This document shows, one piece after another, positions 35,053 to 43,132 of a stretch of DNA of 64,000 nucleotides. Location of the stretch: assembly GCA_022825065.1 (NCBI GenBank), contig JAJDYR010000015.1, forward strand, positions 1-64,000. The letters are read 5' to 3'. This stretch comes from a bacterium (lineage in GTDB: Bacteria; UBA8248). How positions within the stretch are numbered: the first letter of the stretch is position 1; the number at the start of each line of letters is the position of its first letter. The position numbers were made by a program, and so were the translations under genes. Under the pieces are notes generated by a model. The model was not told where the DNA came from and did not search any database. It worked only from the letters and a program-made list of their open reading frames with translations.

Positions 35053-35721
35053 GTGTCGGAGTGGATATTTCTACCTTTCGTGGCGTTATTCAATTTCATC
35101 GCCTGGGTCTTCATAACGCTTCTCCAGCCGCCGCTCCTGCTCATCAGCCCCGCGCTCTTTCACTACATCGCCCCCGTCATCCTCGTCATTTGCCTCATCG
35201 TATACCTGGTGCGCCAGGTGAAGCTCGAAGGCGGGGTGTTCCTGCTGCGTAATCTGGAGGAAATCCTCGCGTTCCCCTTCCTGGCGGCCATCGGCTATCT
35301 CGTCTTCATGCAGGTGTATTTCAGATACGTCCTGAACGACCCCATCGTTTGGGCCGAGGAGATTACGCTGCTGTGTTTCCACTGGGCCGTCTTCGTGGGA
35401 GCGGCGCTCGCATACAAACACGGCGAGAAATTGGCGATGGAGACTTTCGTCGGTCATTTCTCGGAGAATTTACAGAGAAGAATTTATACCATCGCCGAAG
35501 TCCTCATCTTCTTGACGCTGCTGTTGCTCCTGTACCAGGGGATTCAGGTGGCGATTCTGGAATGGACCTATCCTTCTTCGGCGCTCGAGTTCCCGCAGAC
35601 CTACCAGAGCGCGTCGTTTCCGGTGGGAATGACCCTGATGCTCATCCATTCGGGGCGGCAGTTGTTGGGTTTGATCACCGGCAAGGCGGAACTGGGGCAC
35701 CGGAGTTCCCCGGCGGTCTGA
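35053..35721 (+). CDS. TRAP transporter small permease DctQ-like
   Basis: Small membrane subunit (222 residues) of a TRAP transporter, a Na+- or H+-driven carrier for organic acids. The DctQ core is in the second half: VYFRYVLNDPIVWAEEITLL, then FVGAALAYKHGEKLAMETF. The first about 65 residues add two hydrophobic segments not found in typical 160-180-residue DctQ proteins. The start is GTG (35053) with aaggggg upstream; an ATG at 35048 is out of frame. Confidence 0.87.
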   Translation: MSEWIFLPFVALFNFIAWVFITLLQPPLLLISPALFHYIAPVILVICLIVYLVRQVKLEGGVFLLRNLEEILAFPFLAAIGYLVFMQVYFRYVLNDPIVWAEEITLLCFHWAVFVGAALAYKHGEKLAMETFVGHFSENLQRRIYTIAEVLIFLTLLLLLYQGIQVAILEWTYPSSALEFPQTYQSASFPVGMTLMLIHSGRQLLGLITGKAELGHRSSPAV

Positions 35722-35737
35722 GCGAGAGGTAATCGGC

Positions 35738-37024
35738 ATGAACGCCTTGATTCTCGTATTGCTGTTTTTCTTCTTCCTCGCGTTCAGCACGCCGATAGCC
35801 TTCGCCCTGGTATTCACCTGCCTGTTTTACCTGACGTTCCTCTCCGAGATGCCCGTCACCTTCCTGGCGAGCATCATGATCGGCTCTTTGGAGCATTACT
35901 CGCTGATCGCCATTCCGCTGTTCATCTTCGCCGCCCAGGTCATGAACATATCGAAGGTGACGGACAGGATTTTCGACTTCGCAAAAACGCTGGTGGGACA
36001 TTTAACCGGCAGCCTGGGACACGCGAACATCGTCGCCAGCATCATCTTCGCGGGCATGTCCGGCTCGGCGCTCGCCGACGCGGCGGGGCTGGGCCGCGTG
36101 GAGATCGAGGGCATGACCAAGGAGGGCTACGACAAGCCCTTCTCCGCAGCCGTCACGGCCGCGAGTTCGTGCATCGGCCCCATCATCCCACCCAGCATCA
36201 TCATGGTGATATACGCGAGCATCGCCGAGGAATCGGCGGGGCGCGTCTTTCTGGGCGGCGTGATTCCGGGCTTTTTCATGGGCGCCGCGATGATGGTGAT
36301 CGTCTATTTCATCTCCCGCAACCGAGGGTACAAGAAATACCCGCGCGCCTCTTTTGCTCAGATATGGAAGAGCTTCCGCTCCGCCTTCCTGGCGCTGCTG
36401 ACGCCCGCGATCATCCTGGGCGGCATCGGCTCGGGCGCCACGACGCCCACCGAGGCGGCCGTGCTCGCCGTGGCGTGGTCTCTCTTTCTCGGGATGGTGG
36501 TTTACAAGGAGGTGCGCCCCGCCGATCTGCCCCGCATCCTCTCTTCGGTCATCATCTATACGGCGGTGGTGTTGTTCATATTCTCCGCCGCTTCGGTCTT
36601 CACGCGCCTCATCACCATCGAGCGGGTTCCCTTCATCTTCGCCCATTTCCTGATGACCGCTCTGCAGGAGAAGTGGCTTATCCTCTTTGCGCTCAACATA
36701 TTCCTGCTCATCGGCGGCATGGTGATGGAGCCCACGCCCCTGCTGCTCATCGTTACGCCGGTCATGCTGCCCATCGCCCAGGCGCTGGACATCGACCTGG
36801 TGCACCTGGGCGTGTTCATGGTGCTGAACCTCGTCATCGGGAACCTCACGCCGCCGTTCGCACTTGCGCTATACGTAGTCTCGGACATCACGAAAATACC
36901 CTTCTGGACGATTGTCAGGGCGACTGCGCCTTTTTATATCCCGCTCATCGTCACGCTGTTCGCCATCGTCTATTACTCGCCGCTCGTCATGTGGCTTCCG
37001 AACCTGCTTCTGCCCGTCGAATAG
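35738..37024 (+). CDS. dctM: TRAP transporter large permease DctM-like
   Basis: Large membrane subunit (428 residues, normal length) with about 11-12 hydrophobic segments. DctM signatures are FAGMSGSALADAAGLG, IPPSIIMVIYASIAEESAGRVF and LLIVTPVMLPIAQALDIDLVH, with NLVIGNLTPPFALALYV near the end. It starts 16 bp after dctQ. A strong terminator follows at 37033-37075. Confidence 0.94.
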   Translation: MNALILVLLFFFFLAFSTPIAFALVFTCLFYLTFLSEMPVTFLASIMIGSLEHYSLIAIPLFIFAAQVMNISKVTDRIFDFAKTLVGHLTGSLGHANIVASIIFAGMSGSALADAAGLGRVEIEGMTKEGYDKPFSAAVTAASSCIGPIIPPSIIMVIYASIAEESAGRVFLGGVIPGFFMGAAMMVIVYFISRNRGYKKYPRASFAQIWKSFRSAFLALLTPAIILGGIGSGATTPTEAAVLAVAWSLFLGMVVYKEVRPADLPRILSSVIIYTAVVLFIFSAASVFTRLITIERVPFIFAHFLMTALQEKWLILFALNIFLLIGGMVMEPTPLLLIVTPVMLPIAQALDIDLVHLGVFMVLNLVIGNLTPPFALALYVVSDITKIPFWTIVRATAPFYIPLIVTLFAIVYYSPLVMWLPNLLLPVE

Positions 37025-37032
37025 GACGACGC

Positions 37033-37075
37033 AACAAAACACCGCCGGCTCAACCATATCCGGCGGTGTTTTGTT
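37033..37075. terminator. Bidirectional Rho-independent terminator
   Basis: A perfect 16-bp stem (AACAAAACACCGCCGG and its complement at 37060-37075) with an 11-base loop. The stem ends in A-rich and T-rich tracts, so it can terminate both the dctQM transcript and the converging binding-protein gene. Confidence 0.9.
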
Positions 37076-37123
37076 TCTTGCCGCGCCGTGTGCTAACCCG
37101 GCGCGTCTTGAGAAGCTGCTGCT

Positions 37124-38113
37124 TTAGAACTTCGCCCGCGTCGCCTTGACCTTAGCGAAGAAGTCCTTGCCCCATCCCTTCGTACCGATGGTCTCCGCGG
37201 CCGAGGCGGTCTTCTTGGCGAACTCATCCACGTTGATGTTGTAGATATTCACACCCTTTTTCTTGAACTTGTCCAGGTAGTCGTTCTCGAGATCGGTGTA
37301 TATCTTCTGCGCGTGGGCGATGCCCTTGGCCAGCGCGTCGTCGAACCACTTGCGCTGCTGCTTGTTCAGGCCCTTGTGCCACTTGTCGTTCACCATGAAA
37401 TACGACGTCGAGGAGAGGTGCGAGGTGAGCGTCAGGTGTTTGCCCACTTCGTAGAACTTGTTGGTGTAGAGCGTCTCCAGGGTGTTCTCCATGGCGTCGA
37501 CCGTGCCCAGCAGCATGGCGTTGTAGACGTCCGCCCAGGACATCGGCGTGGGCTTCGAGCCGAGTCCCCGGAAGGCCAGAACCCACGGGGGCGCCTGGGG
37601 GACGCGGATCTTGAGGCCCTTGAAATCGGCGAGCGTCTTGAGCGGCTTCTTGCGCGAGAGCACGTGCCGCGCGCCCCGGTTGATGACGCTGACCATGATC
37701 GTGCCGCGCTTTTTCAAAAAATCCTTGCGCCAGCGCTCGAAAAGCGGCCCGTTGGCGACGGTGCGCACGTGCTTGGTGCTCTTCCAGAAATAGGGGAGGT
37801 TCAGGCTGTCGTAGGCGGGAAACTGCGTGAGTCCCTGGAACGTCGCCTGGATTGCGCCCAACTGTACCGACTGCAACTGGGTCTTGCCGTCGCCGACCTG
37901 GCCCTTCAGGAACACCTGCACCTCCATGGTTCCCTTGCTGAGCTTGTCGAGCATCTTTCCGAATTCGATGGCCCCGTAATGGGTGGGGTTCTTGTTGCTG
38001 TACATGTGGCCGACCTTGATGACGACCTTCTTGGCCCCCAGGGCGGGCGACGCTCCCTGGGCGAGGAGAAACGCTGCGGCAACGAATAAGATGGGTATGA
38101 TTCTTCTTGCCAT
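37124..38113 (-). CDS. TRAP transporter substrate-binding protein DctP-like
   Basis: Periplasmic receptor (329 residues) of the DctP family. The signal peptide is RRIIPILFVAAAFLLAQGAS with mature start near AKKVVIKVGHM. Family features are HYGAIEFGKMLDKLSKG, LPYFWKSTKHVRTVANG, the ligand-carboxylate arginine region LADFKGLKIRVPQAP, and TLETLYTNKFYEVGKHLTL. The ATG at 38113 has agggaggg upstream. Unlike most TRAP loci the receptor is encoded convergently to dctQM rather than in the same operon, allowing separate control. Confidence 0.93.
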   Translation of the reverse strand: MARRIIPILFVAAAFLLAQGASPALGAKKVVIKVGHMYSNKNPTHYGAIEFGKMLDKLSKGTMEVQVFLKGQVGDGKTQLQSVQLGAIQATFQGLTQFPAYDSLNLPYFWKSTKHVRTVANGPLFERWRKDFLKKRGTIMVSVINRGARHVLSRKKPLKTLADFKGLKIRVPQAPPWVLAFRGLGSKPTPMSWADVYNAMLLGTVDAMENTLETLYTNKFYEVGKHLTLTSHLSSTSYFMVNDKWHKGLNKQQRKWFDDALAKGIAHAQKIYTDLENDYLDKFKKKGVNIYNINVDEFAKKTASAAETIGTKGWGKDFFAKVKATRAKF

Positions 38114-38306
38114 TGGCACTACCCTCCCTGAACAGGAATGGAAAGTATCCCCCTGGCGAGGATACCGAAGAGCACAACGCATGGAAGCGTGAAAACCAAT
38201 GCAAAAAGATTCGAATGGATGAGAAAATTCTACTCTTCTTTTCTCCTGCTTACAAGAAGGTATAATTCTTCCTCCCGGAGAAAACCTGCCCCGGAGGTGA
38301 AAGCCG

Positions 38307-38984
38307 ATGAATGAAGAATGGAATGAATTGAAGATCGCTCTCGAAAACTATCCAGACCTCGTCTACGGGGAAGTCGAGGGGCTGACCCACGAGCAGATGT
38401 GCTACGCGAACGAGGAGCCGCCCTGGGCGCGCTGGTCGATAGACTTGCAAATCAGGCACATCGCCCTCATGACGCCCGTGTGGCTTTCCAAGCGGGCGGA
38501 GGAAGTGCTTTTGAGGGAAGGCTACACTTTCCCGGATACCGCCGGCCTCATCGCCGATCTCATCAGCGCGGGCATCCGCCACGTCCCGCCCGAGGCGGCC
38601 GGCGACAGGAGAGCCGTCGTCGACTTCATGCGGCCCTGGGCCGCGCTTTGCTGTGAAATCATCGACAAGGAGAGTGAGGAAAGGCTGCGCTCCTTGTCGT
38701 TCACCTACTACACCGACCCGGACGCCTCACGCCCGGGAGACCCCCACAAGCCCGTCGAATACCACAGAATGTCCGTCCGCCTGCATCCTTTCGGCCTTAC
38801 GGAAGACGAAGAGCGCCCCGGCCTTTTCCACCTGGAAATCGGCGCGGTCCTGCGCCATATCTACTGGAACGTGCTCGCGCATCTGCGAACCGTCCAGAGG
38901 CTCAAGCTAAGACAAGGCCTCCCGTTAAACAATGAACTACCGCGCGAGGGCTACCTCACTCTGCCGGAGTTTTACGATCCCTGA
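38307..38984 (+). CDS. DinB-like helical protein of unknown function
   Basis: A 225-residue soluble protein resembling the DinB/YfiT four-helix superfamily, metal-dependent enzymes such as thiol transferases. The segment LTHEQMCYANEEPPWARWSIDLQIRHIA contains a possible metal-ligand histidine, and the C-terminal LRHIYWNVLAHLRTVQRLK carries further histidines at the spacing seen in DinB proteins. No close named relative is recognised. ATG 38307 has RBS ggagg. It appears monocistronic. Confidence 0.65.
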   Translation: MNEEWNELKIALENYPDLVYGEVEGLTHEQMCYANEEPPWARWSIDLQIRHIALMTPVWLSKRAEEVLLREGYTFPDTAGLIADLISAGIRHVPPEAAGDRRAVVDFMRPWAALCCEIIDKESEERLRSLSFTYYTDPDASRPGDPHKPVEYHRMSVRLHPFGLTEDEERPGLFHLEIGAVLRHIYWNVLAHLRTVQRLKLRQGLPLNNELPREGYLTLPEFYDP

Positions 38985-39101
38985 TGGGTTTTTTCACCGC
39001 GGCTGCGAAACGAATGCTGCGGGTTTGGGGTATAATGCGCGAGCCTTGAGCCTGCGGGCACGGATGAGCCCGCGCCGCCGCCGCTATCTGGTATTCAGAG
39101 G

Positions 39102-39602
39102 ATGTATCGAGAGATGCGAAAACCAAATCAAACGCCCCGGACCAATCGCTGCCGGAGGGCATGGGCCGCCGCATGGCTCATCGCCTTCCTGCTCGTTCTT
39201 CCCGCAACGGCTGCGGCCATTGCGCCCGTTTATTCCACTTTGCTGGGCGGCGCCATCCGGGGATACGACCCGGTGGCCTATTTCACCGAGAGCAAACCCG
39301 TAGAGGGGAAGAAGGCCTTCTCCCACAAGTGGAAGGGCGCGACATGGTATTTCGCGAGCGGGAAAAACCGCGATCTGTTCCGCGCCGATCCTGAAAAATA
39401 CGCCCCCCGCTACGGCGGCTACTGCGCATACGCCGTGAGCCGGGGCTACACGGCCAGCATCGTCCCCGAAGCCTGGAAGATCGTGGACGGCAAGCTCTAC
39501 TTGAACTACAGCTTGGGCGTTCAGCGGGCCTGGGAGCAGGACATCCCCGGCAACATCAAACTGGGCGACAAGAACTGGCCCGAACTTCTCAAGGGGAAAT
39601 AA
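39102..39602 (+). CDS. YHS domain-containing exported protein
   Basis: Exported protein (166 residues) with an N-terminal signal (AWLIAFLLVLPATAAAIAP) and a YHS domain: GYDPVAYFTESKPVEGKK, SHKWKGATWYFAS, NRDLFRADPEKYAPRYGGYCAYA. YHS domains are associated with metal binding or heavy-metal/copper handling. This periplasmic type (Y-D-x-V-A-Y-F) is widespread and of unproven function. An alternative start is the ATG at 39114 (MRKPNQ). Confidence 0.85.
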   Translation: MYREMRKPNQTPRTNRCRRAWAAAWLIAFLLVLPATAAAIAPVYSTLLGGAIRGYDPVAYFTESKPVEGKKAFSHKWKGATWYFASGKNRDLFRADPEKYAPRYGGYCAYAVSRGYTASIVPEAWKIVDGKLYLNYSLGVQRAWEQDIPGNIKLGDKNWPELLKGK

Positions 39603-39750
39603 TTCTCGAATTGAGAAGAATGGACCTGGAATCGCTTGTCTCTTACCTCGCGCTGATTGAATACAAGCGCAAACGTGTTCGAACAAACCCGGGATACAAG
39701 TAGGCGAATATACCTGGAATACTTACATATTGAGGCGAACGAGTGCGGGA

Positions 39751-40434
39751 CTACACGAGTTCGCGTCTCGGGTTCCGGCCTTCCACCATGAAGAGGACGG
39801 CCTCTGCGATGTTCGTCGCGTGGTCAGCGATTCTCTCGAAGTATTTCGATATGAACGTCAGGCGGGTCGCGCGGCTGATGTTGCGCGGGTTGTCCAGCAT
39901 GTAGGTGAGCAGTTCGCGGAACAACTCCTCGTTCATGTCGTCCACTTCGTCGTCGCTCGCCATCACCTTGCGCGCCAGTACCACGTCTTCCTTGATGAAG
40001 CTGTCCAGGCTTTCGCGCAGCATCTGGCTCGAAGCGCTCGCCATGCGCGGCAGTTCGATATAGGGCTTGAGCGGAGGCTCCTCGTTCAACTCCAGCGCCC
40101 GTTCGCAGACGTTGACGGCCAGGTCGCCCACTCGCTCGAGGTCGGAGGCGATTTTCATGCCCGTCGTGATGAAGCGAAGGTCCACCGAGGTCGGCTGCCT
40201 GAGCGCCACTATCTGCAGGCAAAGCTCGTTCACGTCGACTTCGAGCTGGTTGACTTCCTGATCGCTTTCGATGACGGTCTGGGCGATTTCGGAATCACGC
40301 CGGGTGAGGCTTTCGATGCTCTTCGCCATCATGGCCTCCACCTTGGCGCCCAACTCCAGGAGAACGCGGCGGAGTTCCTGGAGTTCGCTCTCGAATTCCG
40401 AACTCGTGTGTGCTCTTCCGCTCGTCAGTGCCAT
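39751..40434 (-). CDS. phoU: Phosphate transport regulator PhoU
   Basis: Cytoplasmic regulator (227 residues) that links the Pst transporter to PhoR signalling and represses the Pho regulon when phosphate is plentiful. Two three-helix PhoU repeats are visible, with the metal-binding motifs DLERVGDLAVNVCERA (E-R-x-x-D) and SKYFERIADHATNIAEAV. ATG 40434 has the RBS ggaggag. It is last in pstS-pstC-pstA-pstB-phoU. Confidence 0.96.
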   Translation of the reverse strand: MALTSGRAHTSSEFESELQELRRVLLELGAKVEAMMAKSIESLTRRDSEIAQTVIESDQEVNQLEVDVNELCLQIVALRQPTSVDLRFITTGMKIASDLERVGDLAVNVCERALELNEEPPLKPYIELPRMASASSQMLRESLDSFIKEDVVLARKVMASDDEVDDMNEELFRELLTYMLDNPRNISRATRLTFISKYFERIADHATNIAEAVLFMVEGRNPRRELV

Positions 40435-40452
40435 GCAAATCTCCTCCAGCAC

Positions 40453-41283
40453 CTAGCCGAATCGACCGGTGATGTAATCGGATGTGCGAACGTGCATCGG
40501 ATTCATGAACATCTTCTTCGTCTCGCCATACTCAATCAACCGGCCCAGGAACATGAAGGCCGTGTTGTCCGAAACGCGGGCGGCCTGCTGCATGTTGTGC
40601 GTCACGATGACGATGGAGAAATTCTCCTTGAGTTGCGCTATCAGATCTTCGATCCGGGCCGTGGCGATCGGGTCGAGCGCCGAGCAGGGTTCGTCCATCA
40701 GAATGATCTCGGGCTCCGATGCAATCGCGCGGGCGATGCACAGGCGCTGCTGCTGACCGCCGGAGAGGCCGAGCGCGTTGTCCTGAAGCCGGTCGGACAC
40801 CTCGTCCCACAGCGCGGCGTCGCGCAGGGAGCGCTCGCAGGTCTCCTCCAGGAGATTCCTGTCGCGGATGCCGTCCACCCGCAGGGGGTAGACCACGTTC
40901 TCGAATATCGACATCGGGAAAGGATTGGGCTTCTGGAAGACCATGCCGAGGCGCTTGCGAAGCTCGATGACTTCCACGCGCGGGTCGTGAATGTCGGTTC
41001 CCTCAATCGCAATCTTCCCTTCGCTGCGGATTCCGTCAATAAGGTCGTTCATGCGGTTGAGCGCGCGAAGGAGCGTGGATTTCCCGCAGCCCGAGGGGCC
41101 GATCAGGGCGGTGACGAGTTCTTTCTGGATTTTCATGGTGTTGCCGAACAGGGCCTGTTTCTCGCCGTACCAGAAGCTGAATTCGTCGATGTCGATGACG
41201 CTGCCGAGCTCGCTCTCGACGGGGTGGTACGCCGTCGTTTCGAACTCGGCTTCCTGCTCGACCACTGCCGTGTTGGACACCAT
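40453..41283 (-). CDS. pstB: Phosphate ABC transporter ATP-binding protein PstB
   Basis: ATPase of the high-affinity phosphate importer (276 residues). PstB hallmarks are Walker [10 protein letters not shown] followed by [12 protein letters not shown], the Q-loop [20 protein letters not shown], signature [16 protein letters not shown] and Walker [20 protein letters not shown]. The C-terminal [16 protein letters not shown] is the canonical PstB end. A 25-residue acidic N-terminal extension precedes the domain. Confidence 0.97.
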   Translation of the reverse strand: MVSNTAVVEQEAEFETTAYHPVESELGSVIDIDEFSFWYGEKQALFGNTMKIQKELVTALIGPSGCGKSTLLRALNRMNDLIDGIRSEGKIAIEGTDIHDPRVEVIELRKRLGMVFQKPNPFPMSIFENVVYPLRVDGIRDRNLLEETCERSLRDAALWDEVSDRLQDNALGLSGGQQQRLCIARAIASEPEIILMDEPCSALDPIATARIEDLIAQLKENFSIVIVTHNMQQAARVSDNTAFMFLGRLIEYGETKKMFMNPMHVRTSDYITGRFG

Positions 41284-41298
41284 TTCAATACGTCTCCA

Positions 41299-43125
41299 CT
41301 AGAATTGGCCTTCCACGAACTTCCGGCGAAGGCGGTTGCGAATCATGATGGCGAAAGCGTTCATGAAAGCGATGATTGCGATCAGAAGAAGCGTCGTGAC
41401 GAAAACCATCGGTTTCCCCGCTTCCGAGTTCCTGGACTGGAATCCCACGTCGTAGATGTGGAAACCCAGGTGCATGAAGCTCCTCTCGGGGTGCAGGAAC
41501 GGGAAGAAGGAGTCGAAAGGAAGCTCGGGCGCGAGCTTCACCACCCCCACGAGCATGAGGGGCGCCACTTCGCCCGCCCCGCGCGCCATCGCCAGTATGA
41601 GGCCGGTCATGATCCCCGGCATGGCCTGTGGCAGGACGATGTTCCGTATTGTCTGCCATTTCGAGGCGCCGCACGCGAGAGAACCCTCCCGCATGGAGCG
41701 GGGAACGGCGGCGAGCGCCTCTTCGGTCGCCACGATCACGACGGGAACGGTGAGGAGCGCCAGCGTCAGGGACGCCCATAGAAGACCGCCGGTCCCGTAG
41801 GTAGGGTTGGGCAACTTCTCCGGGTAGAACAACTGGTCGATTCTAATTCCGATGGTGTAGGCGAAAAACCCCAAGCCGAACACGCCGTAGACGATGGAGG
41901 GCACGCCCGCGAGGTTGTTCACGCAGATGCGTACGATGGAGACCAAGGTGCCCTGCTTGGCGTATTCACGCAGATAGAGCGCCGTGACCACGCCGAACGG
42001 AGCGACGAAGACGACCATGAGCAGCGTCATCATGACGGTGCCGAAAATCGCCGGCAGAACGCCGCCCTCGGTATTCGCCTCGCGTGGGTCGTCGGTCAAA
42101 AACTCGCCCCACCGGGAGAAATAGACGCCCATCTTCCCGAAGAACGACAGGTCGTTGGCCGGGTAGATGCGGACGAGTTCCGAGAGCCGTAATTGCTTCT
42201 CGCGGCCGCCTATTTCCGTGAGGGTGATCTTGTATTTCTCATCTTCTTCGTTGATAGCGGCGATTCTTTTTTTGAGCACAGTAAATCCGGCCCGCCTCTC
42301 CTTCGTCTGGCGTTCGAACTTCTCCTTCTCGGTATGATACTCCGCACTCTTCTTCCCGTAGTCGAGTTCGGTGCGCCGCAGGGCGAGCCGATCTTCTTCG
42401 ATGTAGTAGTTGATGGCGCCTATCTCATCCACCTCGATGGAGCGAACGGCTTCCCTGCGAGCGACCGCCTCATCGTGGGCCGCGTACAACGTACCCAGGG
42501 ATACTTTTTCGCCCGGAACCGAGCGGCCGTCGAGCGTCAAGGTTTTGATAAAACCGATGAACGGGCCCCACTCCCTGCGCTCGACGAAGAATATGCCGGG
42601 CGGCGTCTCGGTTTTGGCCACTTGATGCGCCACCGCCCACTTGAAGTCTTCGTTATAGACGTCGAAATTTCCAATCCGGTAGAGCGTGCGGCTCGCAAAC
42701 CCGTCCGCCTCCCGGATGGCGCGCCGGGATTCCGGGTCGACTCCTTTCAGCTGATCCTCGGAGGGGCGGAAACTCTCCGAGCGGAACGGCTCGCCGGCGA
42801 TTTTCTTGCCGTTCTTGAGAGTCACCACCTCGACGGGTCCCGGGTAGAACGTCACGATGCCGTTCCACAGGACGAGCGCGAGAAAACCGATAATCATCAA
42901 TACGCCCAGAGCGAGCGCACCTCCCATGATCCAGACGAAGGGTTCGCCTCTTGCCTTGAAATCAATCGATGCACGAAGACCCGTCCTGCCTGGCGGGCTT
43001 TTTTCCGTCTCGGCGACCTCCGCTGTTTCGGGCGGGGGCTCTTTATGGTTGCCCGAGTCCTCGTCCACGCTTGGTATTTCCGTTTCTCTCTTTTCTTTTC
43101 TCTTTTTGGGTTCTTTCGCCTTCAT
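41299..43125 (-). CDS. pstA: Phosphate ABC transporter permease PstA, large form
   Basis: Inner-membrane permease (608 residues; classical PstA about 290). A charged N-terminal tail (about 60 residues, rich in K and E) precedes the first membrane helix. A soluble region of about 250 residues (about 93-345) with long helical E/K/R-rich stretches follows, then the normal permease core: EGGVLPAIFGTVMMTLLMVV, the coupling motif EEALAAVPRSMREGSLACGASKWQTIRNIVLP and MARGAGEVAPLMLVG. Similar enlarged PstA proteins occur in some marine and delta-type proteobacteria. ATG 43125 with GAGGACAGG, 7 bp after pstC. Confidence 0.94.
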   Translation of the reverse strand: MKAKEPKKRKEKRETEIPSVDEDSGNHKEPPPETAEVAETEKSPPGRTGLRASIDFKARGEPFVWIMGGALALGVLMIIGFLALVLWNGIVTFYPGPVEVVTLKNGKKIAGEPFRSESFRPSEDQLKGVDPESRRAIREADGFASRTLYRIGNFDVYNEDFKWAVAHQVAKTETPPGIFFVERREWGPFIGFIKTLTLDGRSVPGEKVSLGTLYAAHDEAVARREAVRSIEVDEIGAINYYIEEDRLALRRTELDYGKKSAEYHTEKEKFERQTKERRAGFTVLKKRIAAINEEDEKYKITLTEIGGREKQLRLSELVRIYPANDLSFFGKMGVYFSRWGEFLTDDPREANTEGGVLPAIFGTVMMTLLMVVFVAPFGVVTALYLREYAKQGTLVSIVRICVNNLAGVPSIVYGVFGLGFFAYTIGIRIDQLFYPEKLPNPTYGTGGLLWASLTLALLTVPVVIVATEEALAAVPRSMREGSLACGASKWQTIRNIVLPQAMPGIMTGLILAMARGAGEVAPLMLVGVVKLAPELPFDSFFPFLHPERSFMHLGFHIYDVGFQSRNSEAGKPMVFVTTLLLIAIIAFMNAFAIMIRNRLRRKFVEGQF

Positions 43126-43132
43126 CCTGTCC

